This document shows, piece by piece, positions 1 to 5,628 of a stretch of DNA of 9,052 nt. Position numbers and translations under genes: made by a program. Each line of letters starts with the position of its first letter. The stretch's first letter is position 1. Origin of the DNA: Aalborgiella sp043740415 (GTDB lineage: Bacteria > Pseudomonadota > Gammaproteobacteria > Burkholderiales > Burkholderiaceae_C); NCBI GenBank assembly GCA_043740415.1, contig JAYUCJ010000142.1:1-9052 (forward strand). The letters run 5' to 3'. Under the pieces are notes generated by a model, which was not told the origin of the DNA, made no database searches, and saw nothing but the letters and a program-made list of their open reading frames with translations.

Positions 1-1
1 C

Positions 2-205
2 TTCTCGATTCTGCTCGTCGAGGACAAGGATTCGCTGCGCGCGATGCTCAAGCTCGCGCTCGAGTCGCAAGGCCATCACGTCATCGAGGCGCGCGACGAG
101 CCTGAAGCGGTCGCGGCACTCAAAGACGCCCAACCTGCGCTGGTGTTGTCGGACTTGCGGTTCCCGAAAGGCGACGGCATGGGCGTGTTTGCACGACGAA
201 TCTGA
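2..205 (+). CDS. Response-regulator receiver domain fragment, truncated at both ends
   Basis: The frame starting at base 2 reads as the N-terminal half of a CheY-like receiver domain, which takes a phosphoryl group from a histidine kinase. Visible are a beta-1 strand ending in LLVEDKD (acidic pocket residues E7 and D8 of the fragment), the alpha-1 stretch LRAMLKLALESQGH, and beta-3 ending in LVLSDLRFPKGDG, with the likely phosphoacceptor Asp at codon 152-154. The style resembles receivers of NtrC-type sigma-54 regulators, but no output domain is present to confirm this. Receiver similarity ends near base 190; the last few codons (191-202) and the stop TGA at 203-205 come from the out-of-frame adhesin repeat. 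The 5' end lies outside the window. GC content (about 63%) and the preference for GCG, CTC, CGC and GTC codons differ from most downstream genes. It is therefore a broken gene or one side of a chimeric join. Confidence 0.75.
   Translation, partial: FSILLVEDKDSLRAMLKLALESQGHHVIEARDEPEAVAALKDAQPALVLSDLRFPKGDGMGVFARRI
185..193. other. Abrupt junction between receiver gene and adhesin repeat
   Basis: Up to about base 187 the sequence is a coherent receiver-domain gene. From base 191 it matches the 75-bp adhesin repeat, beginning GCACGACGAATCT exactly as at 266, 341, 416 and 491. The expected repeat sequence just before (GGTTG) agrees with the observed one (TGTTT) only at GTT, so microhomology is about three bases. 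The two coding frames differ: the receiver uses positions 2 modulo 3 and the adhesin 1 modulo 3. No inverted repeats, target duplication or transposase mark the join. An assembly chimera at a repeat edge and a genuine illegitimate recombination are both possible; I consider the chimera more likely. Confidence 0.65.
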
Positions 206-550
206 CAGCAGTCAACGGCTCGATCACCAGCCTAGCCGCAGGCAGCATCACCGCCGGCACGGTTGGCACGACGAATCTCACAGCAGTCAATGGCTCGATC
301 ACCAGCTTGACCGCAGGCAGCATCACCGCCGGCACGGTTGGCACGACGAATCTCACAGCAGTCAATGGCTCGATCACCAGCCTAGCCGCAGGCAGCATCA
401 CCGCCGGCACGGTTGGCACGACGAATCTGACAGCAGTCAATGGCTCAATCACCAGCTTGACCGCAGGCAGCATCACCGCCGGCACGGTTGGCACGACGAA
501 TCTGACAGCAGTCAATGGCTCGATCACCAGCTTGACATCTGGCACGATCA
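191..550 (+). repeat. Tandem 75-bp coding repeats (five copies, last one 60 bp)
   Basis: The sequence GCACGACGAATCT recurs at 191, 266, 341 and 416, then 491, exactly 75 bases apart, and a related GCACGACGAACAT follows at 551 after a 60-base unit. Copies differ at only a few positions. The segment CCTAGCCGCA occurs in units 1 and 3 and CTTGACCGCA in units 2 and 4, an alternating 150-bp higher-order period. Each unit encodes 25 residues beginning TTNLTAVNGS. The array may continue upstream of the junction, so its true copy number is unknown. Confidence 0.95.
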
Positions 551-1197
551 GCACGACGAACATCACGGCAACCAGTGGCTCGATTAACAGTTTGACGGCA
601 AGTAATGCATCGGTCGGTACGCTCAGCGCAGGCAGCGTGAGTGCTGGAACAATCAGCACAACGAATATCACCGCAGCGAGCGGCAGCGTTTCTAACTTAA
701 CGACGGTTAATTTCAGTACGACTAACTTGAATGCTGGCAATGCAAACATTAGCAACCTGAATGCTGGCAATGCAAATATCAGCAACTTAACGGCTGCAAA
801 TACAAATACAACAAACTTGACTGCTGGGAATACGATTATTACCGATAGTTTGACAGTCCGCCCCGGTGCGGCCGTTGACATGGGTGGCAACCGCGTGCAA
901 GGCGTGGTGGCTGGCGTGCAAGATAACGATGGTGCCAATATGAGCCAACTACGGGCAGTCGAGAAGCTGGCCAAGCAGCAAGGTGCCATTGCGGCAGCGG
1001 CTACAGCCATCCCGCAAGTGGCAGGCGCTGTGGGTGAAACCACGGTTGGCGCTGGATTGGGCTCGTCAGGTGGTTATGCCGCCGTGGCCGTAGGCATATC
1101 TGCTCGCATCAGTGAAGATTTGATTGTTAAGAGCAATGTAGGTTTTTCAGGCTCTACCAAGTCGATTGGGATTGGGTTTGGCTACACATTCAAGTAA
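191..1197 (+). CDS. Trimeric autotransporter adhesin (YadA-like), 3' part, N-terminus missing
   Basis: The frame is open from after a TGA at 103-105 to TAA at 1195-1197. Adhesin sequence is recognisable from codon 193, about 334 codons. In order: five Ser/Thr/Asn/Gly-rich repeats of 25, 25, 25, 25 and 20 residues (191-550), degenerate repeats with the same five-residue rhythm (551-843), a neck-like segment with VDMGGNRVQGVVAGVQ and the motif ANMSQLRAVEK (about 875-970), then a glycine-rich YadA anchor. The anchor has the usual short helix, AIPQVAGAVGETTVGAG, and four beta strands ending GIGFGYTFK. Such proteins are exported by the general secretory pathway; three anchors form a 12-stranded outer-membrane pore carrying the fibre. 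The signal peptide, head and any real start codon are absent, cut off at the junction near 190; a TTG at 307 lies inside a repeat and is not a credible start. The last residue is Lys after Phe, where many family members end in an aromatic residue. Neighbours suggest a glycosylated adhesin. Confidence 0.88.
724..843 (+). repeat. Four tandem 30-bp coding repeats (decapeptides)
   Basis: Units at 724-753, 754-783, 784-813 and 814-843 encode NLNAGNANIS twice, then NLTAANTNTT and NLTAGNTIIT. The first two differ at three bases only (T/C at 727/757, C/T at 747/777, T/C at 750/780). They keep the five-residue rhythm of the 75-bp array and lead into the neck segment of the adhesin. Confidence 0.85.
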
Positions 1198-1198
1198 A

Positions 1199-1249
1199 CT
1201 ACAAAGCTGAGGGCGGGCTGATAAAAAAGCTTAGCCATTCGGTTTGTAG
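1199..1249. repeat. Inverted repeat in the adhesin to glycosyltransferase gap
   Basis: CTACAAA at 1199-1205 is the exact reverse complement of TTTGTAG at 1243-1249. Inside it GCTGAG (1206-1211) can pair with CTTAGC (1230-1235) with one G-T pair, or GGCTGA (1216-1221) with TTAGCC (1231-1236). No T tract follows, so it is not a canonical intrinsic terminator. It begins two bases after the adhesin stop codon and might protect or weakly terminate that transcript. The rest of the gap to 1325 shows no convincing promoter, so read-through into the glycosyltransferase gene is possible. Confidence 0.4.
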
Positions 1250-1325
1250 AGCATTTGGGGCATGTGTCGAGGGTGATGAGGCATGCTTCAGACGCATTGA
1301 CTTGGGAGTTTAGTGGGCATGCTTT

Positions 1326-3779
1326 GTGACAAATCCTTCTAGTTTGATAGAAAATCAACTCAGTCCCGAACGCCTGCTAGAGCATGGCCTAGAGTTCCAT
1401 CGTCAGGGCAATTACAACTACGCCATTCAGGTCTACCAAGAGCTGTTGGCGTTGGTGCCAGGGCATGCTGACGCTTTGCATCTTATCGGTGAAGCGCTGT
1501 ACAGGCAAGGGCAGTTCGGTGCTGCGCTGTCGTATTTGAACCGCGCTATTGCCCATGTACCGCATCATTTTTATTTGAACACGCGGGGCATGGTGCTTCT
1601 TGAAAGCGGGCATGTGATGGAGGCGGAGCAAGATTTACGCCGTGCCATCAAGGCTGTTCCAGATTATCTAGAAGCACACATCAATTTGAGCAATGTGTGT
1701 CGTCAAAAAAAGGACTTCAAGCATGCCCAACGGTTTGCAGCGCTGGCTGTTAAGTTGAGTCCTGAATCAGCGGCGGCATGGAATGCCGTGGGCGCGGTTG
1801 AGATGGAGTCTGCTAGGTTGGACGAAGCGCTGCAGGCTTTTGACCGTGCGCTGGAAATGGCCCCCCACGCGCTGGTCACCGTTAAAAACAAAGCAAAAAT
1901 CTTAGTCGTGCAAAAAAAATGGCAAGACGCCTTGCCGCTGTTGGTAAAGGCGGCTGATCTGCAAGATTTTGAGGTTTACACCATGCTGTCGCGTGCCTAC
2001 AGTGTGCTGGGGCAAACCGATAGCGCCATTGATCCCTTTCAAGCAGCCATGCGTGTGAGCACGCCAGACCTGCGGAAAACTTATTTTTCAACACCAGAAG
2101 GTGTTGAGCAGCTAATTGCGATGGGCGACGCCTTGGGCGTGTACCGGTCAAATTTCAGCGCTGCTGCTGAGTTGTACCAACTGGCCATTGAGTCTTTGCC
2201 AGAGCACACAACCTTGATCAACAATTTGGCGGTTACACAGTTTAACCAGGCGGTGTTCGACAAGGCTGTTGATAATTTGCGCAAATTACTGCTGCTGGAT
2301 CCAACAAATGCTCAGGCACGCACGAATTTGGGTGTGAGTTTGATCATGCAAGACCATTCTGAAGAGGCGATTGAAGCGTTTAAAACGGTGCTGCAGTATG
2401 ACCCCCAGTTTTTAGCAGCTGCAGGTTGGCTGATTGGCGAGAAAAACAGGATTTGCAGTTGGGATGATTTGCCAGCGTTGCGCAAGACGGTGGCTGATTT
2501 GTTAGATCGACCAGACAGCAAGCAGTCGGTCAATTCGTTCATTTTGCTGAGCAATTATGACGATCCGGCTAAATTTCTGGACTGGTCACGCATCAATTCA
2601 AGAGAAAATTTTGCCAATTTAGGTCTGCAAAGTGCGCCCGCGCAAGGGCTTGGTCGCAAGCATGAGCGCATCAGGGTGGGGTATTTCTCTGTAGATTTCC
2701 GTAACCATCCCGTAGCACATTTAACCGTGCCTCTATATGGCATGCATGACCGCTCGAAGTTTGAGGTCTGGGTTTACTCGTATGGGCCAGATGATAAGCA
2801 TCCGGTGCGCCAACGCATCCAAGAAGGAGCTGAGCATTTTGTGAATTTAGAGGGGCTGTCAACCCAAAGCATGGTTGAACGCATCCGAAACGATGAAATA
2901 GATATCTTGGTAGATCTGTCCGGGAACACGCGGGGCTCCAAAATTCAAGTTTTGGGGCATAGACCTGCTCCTGTGCAAGTGCATTGGTTGGGCTTTATCG
3001 GCAGCATGGGCAGCCAATACTACGATTACACCATCGTGGACAGCTTTGTCGCTCCCGAAGGGGCTGACAAATATTACGATGAGAAATTGGTGCGCATGCC
3101 CGACTGTTTCCAAATCAACGACACCGCCAGACCGCAAACTTTGATGCCTTTAACGCGTTCCCAGTGCGGCTTGCCAGAAGATGCGTTTGTTTTTGCTGAC
3201 TTTAACCAATCCTTCAAAATTCAGCCTGAAATATTTGCAGCTTGGGTACGCATTCTAAAAGCGGTTCCAAAGAGTGTGCTTTGGTTGGCGGATGGGCACC
3301 ATTCGTACATTAAAAACATTCGCACTGAATGGGCAAGAGCTGGCTTAGAAGACAGCCGGCTGGTGATTGCCCCTCGGGTGAGTGTTGACCAATACTTGGC
3401 GCAATATCAATTGGTCGATTTGTTTTTAGATGTTTTCCCTTATACCAGTGGCACCACGGCTAGCGATGCGCTCTGGGCGGGATGCCCGCTTCTTGCGTTG
3501 GTGGGTAAGACCATGGTGGCACGTATGGCGGGCAGCTTGGTAAAGGCGGCTGGATTGCCAGAATTGCTCACTTATTCCGTAGATGAGTATGTTGAACGTG
3601 CAGTGCATTTTGCAACACACCGACAAGAATTGGCGGCACTTCGTTTGCACTTGGTTGACCAGCGTTTAAGCGTTCCTTTGTTTGATACACGCAGGTTTGT
3701 CCAGCATTTAGAAGGCGCATTTGAGCAAATGGCGCAAAAATCATGGACTGGACAGGAATTAACAGCAATTACGCTATGA
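1326..3779 (+). CDS. TPR-containing GT41 glycosyltransferase (O-GlcNAc transferase/SPINDLY-like)
   Basis: A protein of 817 residues. Residues about 14-370 are tetratricopeptide repeats in two blocks (about 14-250 and 260-370), for example a helix pair with GNYNYAIQVYQELLALVPG. Residues about 445-805 form a GT41 domain. Signatures are RVGYFSVDFRNHPVAHL (His461), IDILVDLSGNTRG, RPAPVQVHWLGF, FADFNQSFKIQPE (Lys631, at the place of the catalytic lysine of human OGT), and FPYTSGTTASDALWAG (707-714), the nucleotide-sugar loop. Gly709 replaces the His of the animal HTT motif, which I recall as common in bacterial homologues. Such enzymes transfer a sugar from a UDP-sugar to Ser/Thr, or in the HMW1C branch to Asn, of cytoplasmic proteins; here the donor and target cannot be read. 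The start is GTG at 1326, since a TAG at 1311 closes the frame upstream; GTGGG at 1313-1317 is only a weak ribosome site. The gene lies 128 bases after the adhesin stop. Confidence 0.9.
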   Translation: MTNPSSLIENQLSPERLLEHGLEFHRQGNYNYAIQVYQELLALVPGHADALHLIGEALYRQGQFGAALSYLNRAIAHVPHHFYLNTRGMVLLESGHVMEAEQDLRRAIKAVPDYLEAHINLSNVCRQKKDFKHAQRFAALAVKLSPESAAAWNAVGAVEMESARLDEALQAFDRALEMAPHALVTVKNKAKILVVQKKWQDALPLLVKAADLQDFEVYTMLSRAYSVLGQTDSAIDPFQAAMRVSTPDLRKTYFSTPEGVEQLIAMGDALGVYRSNFSAAAELYQLAIESLPEHTTLINNLAVTQFNQAVFDKAVDNLRKLLLLDPTNAQARTNLGVSLIMQDHSEEAIEAFKTVLQYDPQFLAAAGWLIGEKNRICSWDDLPALRKTVADLLDRPDSKQSVNSFILLSNYDDPAKFLDWSRINSRENFANLGLQSAPAQGLGRKHERIRVGYFSVDFRNHPVAHLTVPLYGMHDRSKFEVWVYSYGPDDKHPVRQRIQEGAEHFVNLEGLSTQSMVERIRNDEIDILVDLSGNTRGSKIQVLGHRPAPVQVHWLGFIGSMGSQYYDYTIVDSFVAPEGADKYYDEKLVRMPDCFQINDTARPQTLMPLTRSQCGLPEDAFVFADFNQSFKIQPEIFAAWVRILKAVPKSVLWLADGHHSYIKNIRTEWARAGLEDSRLVIAPRVSVDQYLAQYQLVDLFLDVFPYTSGTTASDALWAGCPLLALVGKTMVARMAGSLVKAAGLPELLTYSVDEYVERAVHFATHRQELAALRLHLVDQRLSVPLFDTRRFVQHLEGAFEQMAQKSWTGQELTAITL

Positions 3780-3812
3780 ATTTAGTGGGCAGTATTTTTA
3801 TGAAAGACTTTC

Positions 3813-4340
3813 ATGGCACTTAAACTCGATTTTGGTTGCGGAAATACACCGCGTGAAGGGCATTTAGGCGTTGATATCACCACGGTGGGCACCAAGGCAG
3901 ATATTGCTGTGGATTTATTCACCTTCCCGTGGCCGTGGCCAGACAACAGCGTGGATGCGATTTGGTGCAGCCATTTTTTTGAGCATGTTCCAGGCCGAAT
4001 CCGGGGTGCCTTTATGGAGGAGGTCTGGAGGATATTGACACCTGGCGGTGAGCTCATGGTGATTTGTCCACATGCAAGAAGTAACCGTGCGATTCAAGAT
4101 TTGACACATGAGTGGCCGCCAATTGTGTGGGAATCGTTTTTGTACTTTAACCGTGGATGGCGAAAGCAAAATGGTTTGGATCATTTTCCGTATCCGACAA
4201 AGTGCGATTTCGACTTTACTTATGGTGACGTTTCACACCCCGATTTTGCTGAAAAATCACCCGCTGAGAAAGCATTTGCAGTCAATCATTACTGGAACGG
4301 AACGGTCGATATTCACGCGCAATTGGTCGCCAGAAAATAA
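3813..4340 (+). CDS. Small class I SAM-dependent methyltransferase
   Basis: A protein of 175 residues. Residues 5-13 (LDFGCGNTP) are the glycine-rich SAM-binding motif I, and Asp21 in LGVDI is the usual ribose-contacting acid after the second strand. DNSVDAIWCSHFFEHV (44-59) and EVWRILTPGG (70-79) match the Methyltransf_11-type order. The C-terminal half (about 90-175) is aromatic-rich and has no motif I recognise; the protein is short for a class I enzyme with its own substrate domain. The start is ATG at 3813 with GAAAGA at 3802-3807. It begins 33 bases after the glycosyltransferase stop and ends just before a strong terminator, so the two are very likely one transcript. A role in methylating a glycan, nucleotide sugar or protein is plausible from context, but the substrate is unknown. 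Confidence 0.85.
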   Translation: MALKLDFGCGNTPREGHLGVDITTVGTKADIAVDLFTFPWPWPDNSVDAIWCSHFFEHVPGRIRGAFMEEVWRILTPGGELMVICPHARSNRAIQDLTHEWPPIVWESFLYFNRGWRKQNGLDHFPYPTKCDFDFTYGDVSHPDFAEKSPAEKAFAVNHYWNGTVDIHAQLVARK

Positions 4341-4347
4341 AAACGCC

Positions 4348-4379
4348 ATGCTTTTGGTTGGCAAAAGCATTAATTTTTA
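4348..4379 (+). terminator. Intrinsic terminator after the methyltransferase gene
   Basis: ATGCTTTTG (4348-4356) and CAAAAGCAT (4362-4370) form a perfect 9-bp stem with a GTTGG loop, followed by TAATTTTTA (4371-4379). It starts eight bases after the methyltransferase TAA and ends where the str promoter begins. It separates the glycosyltransferase/methyltransferase transcript from the ribosomal operon. Confidence 0.88.
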
Positions 4380-4406
4380 GCAAAAAATACGCATTCCTGC
4401 TATACT
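4377..4406 (+). promoter_or_regulatory. Sigma-70-type promoter of the str operon
   Basis: TATACT at 4401-4406 is a strong -10 box preceded by TGC, an extended -10 (TGn). TTAGCA at 4377-4382 is a fair -35 box with 18-base spacing; it overlaps the T tract of the preceding terminator. Transcription would start near 4413, giving a leader of about 120 bases before rpsL. The start point is predicted only. Confidence 0.7.
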
Positions 4407-4410
4407 AGAA

Positions 4411-4520
4411 GGCTTTTCGGAATTTTCCGAGGGTAGAGCCGTCTTCGTAGATTCACGAAAATTCTAGTGAAGATGGTATTTTTGTTCAAACGTTACTTAT
4501 CCGTTTGGGGACGTTTTTAT
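4411..4520 (+). promoter_or_regulatory. Structured rpsL leader (candidate regulatory RNA)
   Basis: Three pairings are visible. GGCTTT (4411-4416) with AGAGCC (4435-4440) and TCGGA (4417-4421) with TCCGA (4426-4430) make an 11-bp hairpin with one G-T pair and a GGGT bulge. TCTTC (4442-4446) pairs with GAAGA (4469-4473), extended by TAGA (4448-4451) with TCTA (4463-4466). AAACGT (4488-4493) can pair with ACGTTT (4511-4516), just ahead of TTATTTTT, or AAACG (4488-4492) can pair with CGTTT (4502-4506), which excludes the first. The last choice resembles a weak attenuator placed directly before the rpsL ribosome site AGGA (4525-4528). Confidence 0.45.
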
Positions 4521-4535
4521 TTTTAGGATGTTGCA

Positions 4536-4913
4536 GTGCCAACCATTAATCAGTTAATTCGACAAGGACGCGAGGTCGAGACCGTCAAGTCCAAGAGTCC
4601 TGCTATGCAGAACTCACCACAACGCCGTGGCGTGTGTACACGTGTGTACACCACCACGCCAAAGAAGCCTAACTCCGCTTTGCGTAAAGTTGCCAAGGTG
4701 CGCTTGACCAACGGTTTTGAGGTGATTTCGTACATCGGCGGTGAAGGCCACAACTTGCAAGAACACAGCGTTGTGCTGGTTCGTGGCGGTCGTGTCAAAG
4801 ACTTGCCAGGTGTGCGTTACCACATCGTGCGTGGCTCGCTCGATTTGCAAGGCGTGAAAGACCGCAAGCAATCGCGCTCCAAGTACGGTGCAAAGCGCCC
4901 AAAAGCTAAATAA
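4536..4913 (+). CDS. rpsL: 30S ribosomal protein S12
   Basis: A protein of 125 residues, one longer than the E. coli protein as I remember it. S12 sits at the decoding centre of the small subunit and controls accuracy. The sequence contains RRGVCTRVYTTTPKKPNSAL, SYIGGEGHNLQEHS and GGRVKDLPGVRYH, all near-invariant. Lys43 and Lys88, the positions altered in streptomycin-resistant mutants, carry the ordinary residues, and Asp89, the RimO methylthiolation site, is present. The start is GTG at 4536, seven bases after AGGA (4525-4528); an ATG at 4528 is out of frame. It is the first gene of the str operon; the gap to rpsG is 175 bases. Confidence 0.98.
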   Translation: MPTINQLIRQGREVETVKSKSPAMQNSPQRRGVCTRVYTTTPKKPNSALRKVAKVRLTNGFEVISYIGGEGHNLQEHSVVLVRGGRVKDLPGVRYHIVRGSLDLQGVKDRKQSRSKYGAKRPKAK

Positions 4914-4948
4914 GCTAAAGTTAAACAAATTAGCAAATGTATTTCGGT

Positions 4949-5059
4949 GCTGTAGTTTGCGTGGCGCAAACAAAACAGCGTAGTGATTCCAACTCCCAAT
5001 GTCGGGGGCGAATCGAGTAAGTGAGGTCTGATGGCCTGCAGATGCGAATTAAAAGCATC
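4949..5059 (+). promoter_or_regulatory. Three inverted repeats between rpsL and rpsG, candidate S7 operator
   Basis: GTTTGCG (4955-4961) and CGCAAAC (4965-4971) form a 7-bp stem with a TGG loop, extended by GCTGT (4949-4953) with ACAGC (4975-4979). GATTC (4985-4989) pairs with GAATC (5010-5014), enclosing CTCCC (4993-4997) with GGGGG (5004-5008). GATGC (5041-5045) pairs with GCATC (5055-5059). None is followed by a T tract, so termination is unlikely. In E. coli, S7 represses the operon by binding the mRNA between rpsL and rpsG; a similar site here is an inference from position only. Confidence 0.5.
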
Positions 5060-5088
5060 CACTGAAGCAAGATATAAGAGGTGAAACC

Positions 5089-5562
5089 ATGCCACGTCGT
5101 CGCGAAGTCCCTAAACGTGAAATTCTGCCGGATCCTAAATACGGCAACATCGAGCTCGCTAAATTCATGAACGTGATCATGCAAGGCGGGAAAAAAGCAG
5201 TCGCAGAGCGCATCGTTTACGGTGCTCTGGACTTTATTGAGAAAAAATCTGGCGGCAAAGACCCAGTTGAAGCATTTGCAATCGCTATCAATAACATCAA
5301 GCCCATGGTTGAGGTGAAGTCTCGCCGCGTTGGTGGTGCAAACTACCAAGTGCCGGTTGAGGTGCGCCCCGTGCGTCGCTTGGCTTTGTCTATGCGTTGG
5401 CTCAAAGAAGCCGCTAAAAAGCGTGGCGAAAAATCCATGTCTTTGCGTTTGGCTAACGAGCTGATCGAAGCGACCGAAGGTCGTGGCGGTGCGATGAAGA
5501 AGCGTGACGAAGTTCACCGCATGGCAGAGGCCAACAAAGCGTTTAGCCACTTCCGTTTCTAA
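5089..5562 (+). CDS. rpsG: 30S ribosomal protein S7
   Basis: A protein of 157 residues that starts MPRRREVPKREILPDPKYG, the typical bacterial S7 N-terminus. S7 nucleates assembly of the 30S head by binding the 3' major domain of 16S rRNA and contacts the E-site tRNA. Other family segments are KFMNVIMQGGKK, VGGANYQVPVEVRP and MRWLKEAAKKR, with the C-terminal arm ending HRMAEANKAFSHFRF. The start is ATG at 5089 with the strong ribosome site AAGAGGTG (5076-5083) five bases upstream. In enterobacteria S7 is the autogenous repressor of this operon, and the structured gap upstream fits such a role. The gap to fusA is 66 bases. Confidence 0.98.
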   Translation: MPRRREVPKREILPDPKYGNIELAKFMNVIMQGGKKAVAERIVYGALDFIEKKSGGKDPVEAFAIAINNIKPMVEVKSRRVGGANYQVPVEVRPVRRLALSMRWLKEAAKKRGEKSMSLRLANELIEATEGRGGAMKKRDEVHRMAEANKAFSHFRF

Positions 5563-5582
5563 AACTCGTTTTAATCATTTGA

Positions 5583-5618
5583 TTGCAGGCGGCCCGTGTG
5601 GGTCGTTTGCGTCTGCAA
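5583..5618 (+). promoter_or_regulatory. Hairpin touching the fusA ribosome-binding site
   Basis: TTGCAGGC (5583-5590) pairs with GTCTGCAA (5611-5618) with one G-T pair. GGCCC (5591-5595) pairs with GGGTC (5600-5604) around a GTGT loop, leaving a six-base bulge at 5605-5610. The 3' arm ends at the first base of the ribosome site AAGGA (5618-5622) of fusA. There is no T tract. Folding could hold the site open or partly mask it; the effect is not readable from sequence. Confidence 0.45.
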
Positions 5619-5628
5619 AGGAAAAATT

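Noticed and set aside
307..309. TTG as start of the adhesin
   Set aside because: It falls inside a repeat whose upstream copies are in the same frame, with no ribosome site; the true start is missing.
191..565. CRISPR-like array
   Set aside because: The regular spacing comes from contiguous coding repeats with no variable spacers; the period is in frame with the adhesin.
189..587. Plus-strand frame of His/Gln/Arg-rich repeats
   Set aside because: It is the shifted frame of the same repeats, ends where they diverge, and has no ribosome site or family similarity.
120..1043. Long minus-strand open frame (307 codons) over the adhesin
   Set aside because: The 75-bp repeat has no stop in several frames, so repeating it gives long antisense frames automatically. 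The product is a reverse complement of the adhesin repeat with no recognisable domain, and it crosses the chimeric junction.
1199..1249. Intrinsic terminator after the adhesin
   Set aside because: Pairing is interrupted and no T tract follows, so I list it only as an inverted repeat.
3776..3823. 15-codon frame overlapping the glycosyltransferase stop (ATGA)
   Set aside because: Too short and lacking any recognisable feature; it overlaps the true methyltransferase start in another frame.
4108..4380. Frame overlapping the methyltransferase end and the terminator
   Set aside because: It runs through the terminator hairpin and has no family character; the methyltransferase frame explains the region.
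4930..5550. Minus-strand frame of 206 codons opposite rpsG
   Set aside because: It is an antisense shadow of a highly conserved ribosomal protein gene and has no domain.
5596..5628. GTG start extending EF-G by 11 residues
   Set aside because: The extension is inside the intergenic hairpin, and ATG at 5629 has a good ribosome site and the family N-terminus MARITPIERYRNIG.
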